Shown here: in pieces, positions 16,823 to 24,601 of the stretch
How the letters are laid out: the number at the start of each line of letters is the position of its first letter
Numbering within the stretch: the first letter of the stretch is position 1
NCBI GenBank assembly: GCA_942492815.1
Contig: OW818658.1
Location: 2,790,001 to 2,854,000 of the forward strand
Direction of reading: 5' to 3'
Length of the DNA stretch: 64,000 nt
Origin: JAEUWI01 sp942492815
GTDB lineage: Bacteria > Hydrogenedentota > Hydrogenedentia > Hydrogenedentales > JAEUWI01
Translations under genes and position numbers: made by a program
The notes under the pieces: generated by a model
Told to the model about the DNA's origin: nothing
Database searches by the model: none
What the model saw: only the letters and a program-made list of their open reading frames with translations

Positions 16823-17520
16823 TCAGGAAATGTGAGGCCGCAGGTTGTACTTGTTGACCTTATAGGCAAGATCACTGCGCGAAATCCCGAGGCGTCGGGC
16901 GGCTTCCGCCTGGGCGCCCCCGGAAGAAGCAAGCGCCCCTATGATCAGTTCGCGCTCCACATTCTCCAGAATCGATCGGAGGTCGATGGGCTCCCCAGGC
17001 AGGCGCAGATGCATCAACAATGAATCTATCGTGGTTGCGACTGCGGAAATGCGCGACAGCGACTCGGGAAAATCCTCGATTGATAGTTCCGCGTGCCGCC
17101 CCAGTATATACGCCCGCTCCAGAATGTTTCGGAGCTCCGGGACATTGCCGGGAAATTTGTACGTACTGAGCCGGGCGAGTGCTTCGGCGCTGATGGGACG
17201 CTGTGGAACCTTCAGATCTTCCGCAAGCTGTCGAAGAAAGTGCGCCACCAGCGTCGGCAAGTCCTCCGCGTGAATCTCCTCAGCACGCGCCGCCGCTCTG
17301 AACAGGCTCCCAACGCCCTTATACCCCTCCTCGTCCGCTTTGACGGCGAAGGCGACGTAGCGCGCGTTGGCATTGGACTCTCCATTGAAGGCCGCCACCA
17401 GATTCTCCAGCGTGCTGCCTCCGGCCTTCTCCGCAGCCTGGCAGTCAGGGGGAAAAACGCCAATGCGGCCAGGCACAGTGCCGCTTTGCCGGTGGAAGTA
17501 AGTCCTGGGAAATACGTCAA
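16823..17520 (-). pseudogene. Chimeric pseudogene: rubrerythrin 5' end fused to NtrC 3' end
   Basis: From 17520 to about 17270 the DNA matches the first part of the rubrerythrin gene at 16534: signal peptide (TGKAALCLAALAFFPLTA) and the first ferritin-like helices. The start codon has changed from ATG to AGG, and one base is missing just after the signal peptide (near 17465-17450), shifting the frame. At 17262-17272, within a short shared TCCTCCG/GTG stretch, it switches to the last ~147 codons of the NtrC-type gene (EDLPTLVAHF to the Fis-like HTH) and shares its stop position. A 217-residue frame (16823-17476) is still open across the join, but it lacks an intact signal peptide, diiron site and AAA domain. 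It is the scar of a tandem duplication and probably inactive. Confidence 0.85.
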
Positions 17521-17521
17521 C

Positions 17522-17857
17522 CTAATTCACGAGTACTGGTTTACGAGCGGTTTTTGCCTTTCTTAATAGGTCGAGAATTTCCTCGTCAACCACACCATTT
17601 TCTGTACGCCCCAAATCTCTCTGGAATGCCTTTACTGCATCGCTTGTGCGACGACCGTAGTCGCCATCGATTGGGCCGGGATCGTATCCCAGTAACGTCA
17701 AGATTTCTTGGGCCTCCCGCGTGTCCGCACTATTTGCTCGCTTCATCCTCCCGCCATCCAGTGATGATGTCTTTTGTGATGACGTGGGTGGCGAAGCCAA
17801 TAGCATCATCTCTTTCATGGCCTCTGACACAATCAAGTCTCGCTGTGACTCAACCAT
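17522..17857 (-). CDS. Small peptidoglycan-binding-domain protein
   Basis: About 111 residues from the ATG at 17857; an in-frame TTG at 17875 is also possible, but its GGAG is only 2 nt away. After a helical N-terminal region, the second half is a PG_binding_1 domain: AQEILTLLGYDPGPIDGDYG, then RRTSDAVKAFQRDLG and VVDEEILDLLRKA. No signal peptide is evident, so its location is uncertain. It follows the cytochrome b gene by about 56 bp and should share its sigma-54 transcript. Its last codons and TAG stop lie in sequence homologous to the rubrerythrin 5' leader (17521-17529), so the inserted gene was joined there and its natural C-terminus may have been altered. Confidence 0.75.
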   Translation of the reverse strand: MVESQRDLIVSEAMKEMMLLASPPTSSQKTSSLDGGRMKRANSADTREAQEILTLLGYDPGPIDGDYGRRTSDAVKAFQRDLGRTENGVVDEEILDLLRKAKTARKPVLVN

Positions 17858-17913
17858 TAGTTTTGCCTGCTCCAAGGCTCCTTCGCGATATCTGAAGCTT
17901 CCGCAACGGGCTG

Positions 17914-18633
17914 CTAGTCATCGTCGTCGTGACCATGCTCCTGCTCGCCACCCCCTGAGTCGATCTCGCCAAGCTGCAGAGTCACGCCGATACCTGGCAA
18001 TCGGACCGTGGCTGTATTGGTATTATGCCCGGCAAATAGAGCCCCAATCCAAAGCCCGGAGGCAAGAAGGATGCCTACTCCCCAGAGAGGGTGAGCCGAA
18101 GTGATGGCATCTTCCTGCCTGCCTGTCTTCCTCCCTGTGACCATCGAGAGTGAAATATTATCCTGATGTCGAATCGTATGCCACGTCAGTCCTGCGAGAT
18201 GCATGACAATGACAGCAAGTAGTGCCCATGCGAAAAGCTCATGCAGTTCCTCGACGGTATCTCCGCCATAGCCAATGCCCGAGATGAACAAGGCAGGAAC
18301 GAGCGCAAACATGAGCAAAGCCGCCACTGCCGATCCCGGATTGTTTCCTGCGTATAGTTTCGTTTTTGAAATAACAGCGCTGGTCAAGTAGTCGATGACC
18401 TCACGCGGATGCACCGGATAGCTCGTAAACCTTGAGTAGCGTGATCCAACGACTCCCATCACGAGGCGAAGGACCAGAAGAAACATCGCAACGATCCCAA
18501 AGAGCATGTGCAGTTGAAACAGCGGTTTCTCATCGTCCACCAAGAATCCGATTGCTATTGCTGCAGCAATTGACCCGGCAAATGCCCAGTGAAAGATACG
18601 ATTGGGGATGTCCCAGGTTAGAATTTTACTCAT
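17914..18633 (-). CDS. Cytochrome b561 / Ni-Fe-hydrogenase-type b cytochrome
   Basis: A 239-residue integral membrane protein with the four-helix fold of bacterial di-heme b561 or hydrogenase cytochrome b subunits. Candidate heme-ligand histidines are in RIFHWAF (helix 1), LFQLHMLFG (helix 2), VEELHELFAW (helix 3) and VMHLAGLTWHTIRH (helix 4). A fifth hydrophobic segment (about 187-205) leads to an extracytoplasmic tail ending HGHDDDD, a possible metal site. It would move electrons between the quinone pool and a periplasmic partner. It is the first gene behind the sigma-54 promoter at 18793-18809. Pairing with the exported rubrerythrin as electron acceptor is an inference from shared regulation. 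Confidence 0.85.
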   Translation of the reverse strand: MSKILTWDIPNRIFHWAFAGSIAAAIAIGFLVDDEKPLFQLHMLFGIVAMFLLVLRLVMGVVGSRYSRFTSYPVHPREVIDYLTSAVISKTKLYAGNNPGSAVAALLMFALVPALFISGIGYGGDTVEELHELFAWALLAVIVMHLAGLTWHTIRHQDNISLSMVTGRKTGRQEDAITSAHPLWGVGILLASGLWIGALFAGHNTNTATVRLPGIGVTLQLGEIDSGGGEQEHGHDDDD

Positions 18634-18792
18634 GGTAGTAAACCTCTCTTCGTTCTTTTTTCTTTGTAAATGGCGGCCAGAAAGTGAAGCGGGTGGCGGT
18701 GTAAAAATGTAGCACCTTGACGGTTACTTTTGTTTTCTTGGCGTTACTGAACCTAAAGTCATGAGGCTTGTCGTCAGGCCACAACTCAGCAA

Positions 18793-18809
18793 CGCAACGG
18801 CCATGCCAA
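18793..18809 (-). promoter_or_regulatory. Sigma-54 (-24/-12) promoter of the cytochrome b operon
   Basis: The minus strand reads TTGGCATGGCCGTTGCG, with GG and GC 10 bp apart, fitting the RpoN consensus. It differs from the copy at 16608-16624 only in the last base. Predicted start of transcription is near 18782. Confidence 0.85.
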
Positions 18810-18885
18810 CACGTGGGGTGGCACGAAAGTGATTGATACGGGCGAAATCGGGACGGTAAGGGTCGCAACGGTGAAAAGGCAGTAT

Positions 18886-18924
18886 AAATTTTTGAACGCA
18901 GAGAAGCGGGGCGTTCAAATTTTT
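18886..18924. promoter_or_regulatory. Candidate enhancer (UAS) inverted repeat for the NtrC-type activator, copy 1
   Basis: Half sites AAATTTTTGAACG (18886-18898) and CGTTCAAATTTTT (18912-18924) are inverted and 13 bp apart; the arms match at 11 of 13 positions. It lies about 100-140 bp upstream of the predicted start of transcription and just beyond the stop codon of the activator gene. The same structure and spacing recur at 16702-16740. Confidence 0.7.
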
Positions 18925-19008
18925 CTACACACCCAGTCCCCCCAAGGCACAGCTACCGTTCAAGAGGTGGGAGACATTGAAGAGCGCCGATGTGGTCGGC
19001 GCAAGCCG

Positions 19009-20406
19009 TCAGGAAATGTGAGGCCGCAGGTTGTACTTGGTGACTTTGTAGGCCAGATCACTTCGCGAAATTCCAAGGCGTCGGGCGGCTTCCGCCTGGG
19101 CGCCCCCGGCAGAGGAAAGGGCCCCAATGATCAGCTCGCGCTCCACATTCTCCAGAATTGATCGGAGGTCGATGGGCTCACCAGGGAGACGCAGATGCAT
19201 CAACAATGAATCTATCGTAGTTGCGGCCGCGGATATGCGCGACAACGACTCGGGAAAATCCTCGGTTGATAGTTCCGCGTGTCGCCCCAGTATATAGGCC
19301 CGCTCCAGAATGTTTCGGAGCTCCCGGACATTGCCGGGAAATTTGTAGGAGCGGAGGCGGTCGAGTGCTTCGGCGCTGATAGGACGCTGTGGAACCTTGA
19401 GATCTTCCGCAAGCTGTCGAAGAAAGTGCGCCACCAGCGCGGGCAAGTCCTCCGGGTGCTCTCGCAGCGCCGGCACGGCGATGGGCACGACGGCCAGCCG
19501 GTAGTACAGGTCTTCCCGGAAGCTGCCTTCCCGAACCCGCTCCTCCAGATTTCTATGGGTCGCCACGAGGATTCGCACATCAACTTTCCGGGGCGTGGTG
19601 GCGCCCACGCGAATGATTTCGTGATCCACAAGGACACGAAGCAGCTTGGCCTGTAGTGCGGGAGGCATCTCTCCCGCCTCGTCGAGGAAAAGTGTTCCGC
19701 CATTCGCCGCCTCGAAAAGACCGGTCCTGACGCGGTCCGCTCCCGTGAATGCCCCCCGCTCATGGCCGAATAGTTGACTCTCAAGCAGGGTCTCCGGCAG
19801 CGCGGCGCAATTGACGGCGACAAACGGGGAAGCGGCCCGACGGCTGCACCGGTGAATCGCCCGAGCCACGAGCTCCTTTCCCGTTCCCGTCTCGCCCGTA
19901 ATCAAGACGGTGGCGTCGGTCACGGCCACACGGTGAAGCATTTCGCGAAGTTGGGACATGGGTGGACTGTCGCCGACCAGTTCGTCGAGGCCGGACAAGC
20001 GTTGAACTTCGTCCTTCAGTCGGATATTGTCCCGCAGGAGCGCGGCGTGTTGGCAGGCACGGTTCACCGCCGCAACGACGACGTCTGGATCAAATGGCTT
20101 CGTGATAAAATCGAAGGCCCCCTCGCGCATGGCGTGGACCGCCAGATCGACCGAGCCAAAGGCCGTGAGCATGATGACGGGCGGACTCAGGTCGATCTCG
20201 GCACATGCCGCGACCAGGTCAATCCCCTCGCCATCGCCCAGGCGTTGGTCGGTCAGTACCACATCCCAGGTCCGGGAAAGCAGAAGCTCCCGTGCGCTCG
20301 TTAGCCCGTCCGCTTCCGTTACATCATGCTGGCTTCGGGTGAGCAAGACCGTGAGAATTCGGCGCATGTTCACTTCGTCGTCGACGACTAGAATGCGGGC
20401 CATCAT
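19009..20406 (-). CDS. NtrC-family sigma-54-dependent response regulator
   Basis: A 465-residue activator. The receiver (1-120) has ILVVDDEVNMRR, the phosphorylation site VVLTDQRLGDG and the FITKPFD Lys. The AAA+ domain (about 140-380) has Walker A GETGTGKE, the sigma-54-contacting loop GAFTGA, Walker B TLFLDEAGEM and sensor II PGNVRELRN. The C-terminal Fis-type HTH is AEAARRLGISRSDLAYKVTK. All parts needed to activate sigma-54 RNA polymerase are intact. Its ATG overlaps the kinase stop, so the pair is coupled; GGGAG fits the second of two ATGs (20403) slightly better. Likely targets are the two sigma-54 promoters directly downstream. Confidence 0.95.
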   Translation of the reverse strand: MMARILVVDDEVNMRRILTVLLTRSQHDVTEADGLTSARELLLSRTWDVVLTDQRLGDGEGIDLVAACAEIDLSPPVIMLTAFGSVDLAVHAMREGAFDFITKPFDPDVVVAAVNRACQHAALLRDNIRLKDEVQRLSGLDELVGDSPPMSQLREMLHRVAVTDATVLITGETGTGKELVARAIHRCSRRAASPFVAVNCAALPETLLESQLFGHERGAFTGADRVRTGLFEAANGGTLFLDEAGEMPPALQAKLLRVLVDHEIIRVGATTPRKVDVRILVATHRNLEERVREGSFREDLYYRLAVVPIAVPALREHPEDLPALVAHFLRQLAEDLKVPQRPISAEALDRLRSYKFPGNVRELRNILERAYILGRHAELSTEDFPESLSRISAAATTIDSLLMHLRLPGEPIDLRSILENVERELIIGALSSAGGAQAEAARRLGISRSDLAYKVTKYNLRPHIS

Positions 20407-21749
20407 CGACTCCCTTCGTCGTCGGCGGTACGGTCCGGCAGTGATTTGGGAAGGTTAATGGTGAAACGAACAGCGCCGGGCTCGTTGTTTTCGAGTTCGA
20501 GGGAGCCGTGGTGTGCCTCCGCTATCTTCGCAGCGATCGCCAGTCCCAACCCCGTCCCCCGGGCCTTGGTGGTGAAGAAGGGTTCAAGCAGTTGCGGCAC
20601 GGTGGCGGGAGGAATGGCCTCTCCCGCGTTCTGAACGAACAGGGAGATGACCCCGTCCCGGCCTGCCTTGCAGCCGAGGAGGATTGTGGAGCCCGCCGGG
20701 CTCGCGTCGATTGAATTTGAAACCAGATTGATCAAGGCCTGGTGCAACTGAAACGGTTCCACCTGTGCCAGCAGTTCCTCGGCGCAATCGCATTCAATGC
20801 GCAGGCCGTTTCGGGCGGCGTGGGCCCGCGATACCTCGGCCACATACCGAATCATGGATTCCGCGCTGGCTGGCTCAAACCTCGGCTCCCGGTTCCGCGC
20901 GTAGGCCAGGAACTCGGTTGTGAATTGCTCCAGTCGCTGCGCCTCCTGCGTGGCGATCGACAGCATCTCTTCCCCGAGCCGGGTATCTTCCGCACAGTCT
21001 CTGGCCATGGCAAGACTGCTTGAAATCATGGCGATCGGATTGCGTATTTCATGAGCGATTCCGCTCGACAGGCGACCGAGGGCGGCAAGTTTCTCCTGTT
21101 GTACCAGCCGATCCCGCGTGCGCTCAAGCTCCGCCATGGTACGCTGAAGGTGGCGCTGCTCTTTCCGAAGGCTACTCGCAAGTAGCCAGACTACGGTTCC
21201 AACAAGAAAAAATATGAGGATCGTGCCAAAGGCTTCGAAATACTCCGCCGGGCTGTCAGGACCGCCTCGACGGCTGAAGTCCCAGACCTCCAGGAGGCAA
21301 ACCAGGCTTGCACCCCCGGCGATGCACAGCGTCTCCCGCAGTGAAGTACGGAATCCTCCCGCAATGACCGGAAGAATCAGCAGCACCGCATAGTGGGTAT
21401 CCTCGTCACTCGACAGAAGCGATACAGCCGCTGCAAACACAAGGTGCATCAGGATGGAAATTCGGCCATAGAGAAACTGGGTACGGACGTCCAGAGGGCG
21501 CTCGCGGGCGCTGAGCCATTGCAACTCAGCCGTCTGCATGATGAACCGCGCGCCAAACAGTAGGAGAATGGACCGGCTGGGCCAGCCAAGCACCGATTGA
21601 AAAAGGAGCTGCAGTAGAAGAACCAGGGCCATGAGCACCAGATTGATCAGGATAAGCGTCGTTTCCTGCGTGCGAAAGCCCTGAAAGTCGCTGCTCGGTG
21701 GCGATGCCGCGCGGTCTGACTTTTGATGGCCCATGGCTGTCTCGATCAT
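20403..21749 (-). CDS. Membrane sensor histidine kinase partner of the NtrC-type regulator
   Basis: A 448-residue kinase. The N-terminal half contains about six hydrophobic segments (about 30-52, 58-75, 90-110, 118-134, 138-152 and 172-190) with very short loops, so the signal is probably sensed in or at the membrane. A coiled coil (RTMAELERTRDRLVQQEKLA) leads to the H box GRLSSGIAHEIRNPIAMISS. The ATPase has ALINLVSNSIDAS, VQNAGEAIPP, TTKARGTGLGLAIAAKI. It is the NtrB/ZraS-like class usually paired with NtrC-type regulators. The next gene, the NtrC-type activator, overlaps its 3' end. The signal is unknown; membrane redox or quinone state would suit the target genes. Confidence 0.92.
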   Translation of the reverse strand: MIETAMGHQKSDRAASPPSSDFQGFRTQETTLILINLVLMALVLLLQLLFQSVLGWPSRSILLLFGARFIMQTAELQWLSARERPLDVRTQFLYGRISILMHLVFAAAVSLLSSDEDTHYAVLLILPVIAGGFRTSLRETLCIAGGASLVCLLEVWDFSRRGGPDSPAEYFEAFGTILIFFLVGTVVWLLASSLRKEQRHLQRTMAELERTRDRLVQQEKLAALGRLSSGIAHEIRNPIAMISSSLAMARDCAEDTRLGEEMLSIATQEAQRLEQFTTEFLAYARNREPRFEPASAESMIRYVAEVSRAHAARNGLRIECDCAEELLAQVEPFQLHQALINLVSNSIDASPAGSTILLGCKAGRDGVISLFVQNAGEAIPPATVPQLLEPFFTTKARGTGLGLAIAAKIAEAHHGSLELENNEPGAVRFTINLPKSLPDRTADDEGSR

Positions 21750-21862
21750 AGCCAGACTATATAGAATAGCTTCTGCCGATTGCGACCCCGACGCTCACCG
21801 GTCACCCCCAGGATTCCGCCTGGCATGTGGAGCAGGCGAGAATCGACGGCGAATTATCAGCG

Positions 21863-22582
21863 TTATCCGCGCCGTTTCATGGCCCCAAGCAGTCCCCCAC
21901 GACTTTTCGTGGCCGGAGCGCTGTTGCCCGTCGCGCTGCTGCTGGGGAGCAAGCCCTGACGCTCGGCACGGAGCTCGGCCAGGGCGTTGTTGTTTCCCTC
22001 GGCAAAGATGGGACTCGGATCCCGGCCATTGAGGAGCAACTGAAGCCCCCGGAGCACTTTGGAGAGATTCTCCGCAATGTTGGGGGAAACCAGGATGCGG
22101 TAGCGCAGGCGCTGGGGCTTGATGGCCTGGATGACGATATCGCGACCGTCTTCGAGATGGATACTGCCTTCGAGCAGAGACTCGTACTGGATATACCCCT
22201 TGGTGAGGTCGGCTTTTTTCACATAAATCCCGGTCTCGGTGAGCAACAGGGTCTCCTCGCCGGCTACCAGCAGGGACGGATGGAGGCCCGCCAGGATGCG
22301 ATCTTCCTGGGCAATGACAAAGTACTGGTGGGCCCTCGCTTCCCGATCCGGCGGAATATGGGGATGGAGGAGGAGGACATTGCTCGATTGATGGGCGCGC
22401 AGGTACGCCATGAGCTGCTCGCGGGGGAAACGCGGTCCCCGGGCGTTGCCCTGGGCCGCGCGGGACAGTTCCCCCGGCACGGTTACGGGCATCTTGCATT
22501 GCGGGCAGGTGCCGGACTGGCCAGCATAGTCGTCGGTTACCGTAAAGGCCTTCCCACAAATGCAACTGAACTCAATGGTCAT
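21863..22582 (-). CDS. Zinc-ribbon protein of unknown function
   Basis: A 239-residue protein from the ATG at 22582, with GGAG upstream. The first ~35 residues form a zinc ribbon (FSCICGKAFTV then TCPQCKMPVTVP). The middle (about 60-190) contains beta-rich sequence (LTETGIYVKKADLTKGYIQY, HLEDGRDIVIQAI) that resembles a bacterial PH-like domain. The C-terminal ~30 residues are low complexity and basic. No signal peptide or membrane segment is seen, so it should be cytosolic. It points away from the sigma-54 cluster in distance but shares its strand. I do not recognise the family. Confidence 0.7.
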   Translation of the reverse strand: MTIEFSCICGKAFTVTDDYAGQSGTCPQCKMPVTVPGELSRAAQGNARGPRFPREQLMAYLRAHQSSNVLLLHPHIPPDREARAHQYFVIAQEDRILAGLHPSLLVAGEETLLLTETGIYVKKADLTKGYIQYESLLEGSIHLEDGRDIVIQAIKPQRLRYRILVSPNIAENLSKVLRGLQLLLNGRDPSPIFAEGNNNALAELRAERQGLLPSSSATGNSAPATKSRGGLLGAMKRRG

Positions 22583-22862
22583 TCGCTCGCTCTCCAACTC
22601 GATCAGTGGGGGAAAGCCGGAGCTCTCCGCCGGGGACACCGCTTACTTTAGCACGAAAAAGTCCAATGTGAGAAGTCCGAATCCTGCTTCAGACGGGGGG
22701 CCGGAAAAGGTTCGGTAGAGGGCGAATCCGCACCGCCCCCCGGGCCCGAATAATTCATTGCGCCAGTGGTAAGTTAACCACATGTGTGCTAGACTGATGC
22801 CGGTCAGCAATCCGGGGTCGTTCTACTTGGGCAAATTTCCAAACGTGAGGAGAATGAGGATC

Positions 22863-23552
22863 ATGAAAGGGATGAGCGTAGTTTTGAAGGGCACGCTGTG
22901 CTTGGGGATGGCATTCCTGCTTTCGGGATGCCTGGTGGAAATGTTAATGTCGACGGCCGTCACGGCGGATATGGCGGCGCAAAACGCGGGCGAAATCCAG
23001 GGCACGTTCACCGATGCCCAGGTGGATATCGACATGGTCCGACTGCAAGAGGCCGTGGACCTGTATGCCACCGAAAAAGAGGCCTTCCCGGCCGATCTCT
23101 CAGCTTTGGTGCCGGCCTACATCGACGCGGTTCCCCTCCGGCCAGACAAGAAGCCCTACGGCTACAACCCCATCGAGGGCGAAGTCTACAAGACCAGCGA
23201 CGGCCCCGCGCCGGCGGACTACTTCACCATGCAGAAGATCGAAACGGCCATCCATTCCTTCGGCACCAACACGGGTTACTACCCCCCGACGCTTGATGCC
23301 CTTTACCCCATGTATATCCCCACGCTACCCCGGACGGCTTCGGGCAAACCCTTCAATTATAATAATCAGGACGGCCTGGTAACCCACCCGGACGAAGGCA
23401 AGCAGCATGGCCCGGCGGAGATTGCGGTCGATTCGAGTGCCACGGCGGCCTCGGAGCCGGTAAAGCCGGTCAACGCGATTGGCTCGCTCGACAAAGGCGA
23501 CCTCAAAGATTCCAACAGCCTGAACAAGGCCCTGGATCGCATGGGCTATTGA
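22863..23552 (+). CDS. Lipoprotein with two pseudopilin-like (GspG-type) modules
   Basis: About 229 residues from the ATG at 22863, behind GAGGAG. A lipoprotein signal peptide ends in LLSGC. After a short linker come two copies of a 55-60-residue module: MVRLQEAVDLYATEKEAFPA with PYGYNPIEG, and MQKIETAIHSFGTNTGYYPP with PFNYNNQDG. Each resembles the helix-loop C-terminal body of GspG-like major pseudopilins (helix, P-x-L-x-L, P-Y-x-Y-x-P), but the type IV prepilin N-terminus is absent and replaced by a lipid anchor. It stands alone. Function unknown; a pilin-derived envelope lipoprotein is an inference. Confidence 0.75.
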   Translation: MKGMSVVLKGTLCLGMAFLLSGCLVEMLMSTAVTADMAAQNAGEIQGTFTDAQVDIDMVRLQEAVDLYATEKEAFPADLSALVPAYIDAVPLRPDKKPYGYNPIEGEVYKTSDGPAPADYFTMQKIETAIHSFGTNTGYYPPTLDALYPMYIPTLPRTASGKPFNYNNQDGLVTHPDEGKQHGPAEIAVDSSATAASEPVKPVNAIGSLDKGDLKDSNSLNKALDRMGY

Positions 23553-23691
23553 GCCGGAGCCATTGCCGCCCGCATGCCGACCCGCCGCGTTGCGCCGCCA
23601 CAAAAAAATGGGTACACTTGCTGCCATTCAGGAGGTCGTGACTGGCCTCCAGCCGCTCGTAGTTGATGGTTTGGATTGAGGGAGACTGTGC

Positions 23692-24423
23692 ATGTGGTAT
23701 TACGCCCGTGGCGAGGAGCAAATCGGACCCGTTGAAGAAGGGGCGTTCCGCATCCTCGTGGATCAGCGGATCGTCGGTCCGTCGACGCTCGTGTGGCGTG
23801 AGGGCATGCCCTCCTGGGTTTCCTATCAGGAAATCGCGGGCACGGTAACCGACTGGGGTACACCCTGCTCGGAGTGCGGGCGACCGCACCTCGTCGAAGA
23901 GTTGCTCCTCTTCGAAGGCAAGCGGGTATGCGCCTCGTGCAAAGATATCTTCTTCCAGCGGATGCGCGAGGGCAACGCCGCCTCCGATGCGATGGCCTAT
24001 GCCAGCATCGGGAAGCGATTTGCCGCGCTTATTGTGGACTCCATACTGGTCGGTGTGGTGTCGGTGCCCATCGCCTTCGCCATGATAGCCTTTCTAGCCA
24101 GCACGCCCAGCGAGCCCCCCTCGGAAGAAACGGTGGCCCTGTACATGTTCGCTATGATCGGGACGCTCGGGCTTTGGGTGCTCTTCTACATGACCTGGTT
24201 CGTCGGGCGTTTCGGCGCCACACCGGGTAAAATGCTTCTCGGCATAAAGATTGTCCGAAGTGACGGCTCTCCGGTCTCCTATCTGCGGGCCTTCGCCCGC
24301 TTCTGGGCACACCAGCTTTCCGCCAATATTATGTACATCGGCTTCATTATCGCCCTATTCGACGAGCAGCGGCGTGGCCTCCACGATCACATTTGCGACA
24401 CGCGGGTGATTGATAAGCGGTAG
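23692..24423 (+). CDS. GYF_2 - zinc ribbon - RDD membrane protein
   Basis: A 243-residue protein behind GGGAG. Residues 1-52 are a GYF_2 domain (MWYYARGEEQIGPVEEGAF and GMPSWVSYQEI). A zinc ribbon follows (about 59-85, CSECG and CASCKD). The C-terminal ~140 residues are an RDD domain with the RDD-type Arg/Asp motif in ASIGKRFAALIVDSILVGVV, three or four transmembrane helices and GATPGKMLLGIKIVRSDG. This architecture is common in Planctomycetes-like bacteria. RDD proteins are thought to be transporters or membrane organisers, and this one's cargo is unknown. Confidence 0.88.
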   Translation: MWYYARGEEQIGPVEEGAFRILVDQRIVGPSTLVWREGMPSWVSYQEIAGTVTDWGTPCSECGRPHLVEELLLFEGKRVCASCKDIFFQRMREGNAASDAMAYASIGKRFAALIVDSILVGVVSVPIAFAMIAFLASTPSEPPSEETVALYMFAMIGTLGLWVLFYMTWFVGRFGATPGKMLLGIKIVRSDGSPVSYLRAFARFWAHQLSANIMYIGFIIALFDEQRRGLHDHICDTRVIDKR

Positions 24424-24601
24424 TCTCGCCCCTTTCCAGACTCCCGGAGGCAACCGCCAGCACCCGGCTGCGGGAATGAAATCCTCGATGGCAACTCTTC
24501 AAAATCGCGGGTTGTATGTCCACGGCCCATGGGGTATGCTTGGGTGGTCCCTGCGGCATCGAGCGCCGGGGAAAGTCTGGGTAAGAAGGAGACTCTAAGC
24601 T

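Larger units (their letters stand above)
16545..17270 (-). repeat. Duplicated block: NtrC 3' end + enhancer + sigma-54 promoter (copy of ~18735-19456)
   Basis: This segment repeats the region around 18735-19456 in the same orientation. The NtrC-derived part (16823 to about 17261) is colinear with 19009-19447 without any insertion or deletion, and its translation differs at about 10 of 147 residues. The enhancer and promoter blocks are conserved, while the sequence between them is strongly diverged. It represents one half of an ancestral tandem duplication. Confidence 0.85.
18634..19008. other. Regulatory region between the NtrC-type gene and the cytochrome gene
   Basis: This 375 bp stretch holds the enhancer inverted repeat (18886-18924), the sigma-54 promoter (18793-18809) and a leader of about 150 nt before the cytochrome ATG at 18633. 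The last ~100 nt of the leader (about 18640-18730) has no counterpart upstream of the rubrerythrin gene, so it came with the inserted cytochrome gene. No coding sequence is supported. Confidence 0.75.

Noticed and set aside
16823..17476. A genuine small regulator gene made of the Fis HTH and part of the AAA domain
   Set aside because: The N-terminus is frameshifted rubrerythrin, the GAFTGA and Walker motifs are missing, and the layout is explained by a duplication junction. A leftover DNA-binding role cannot be fully excluded.
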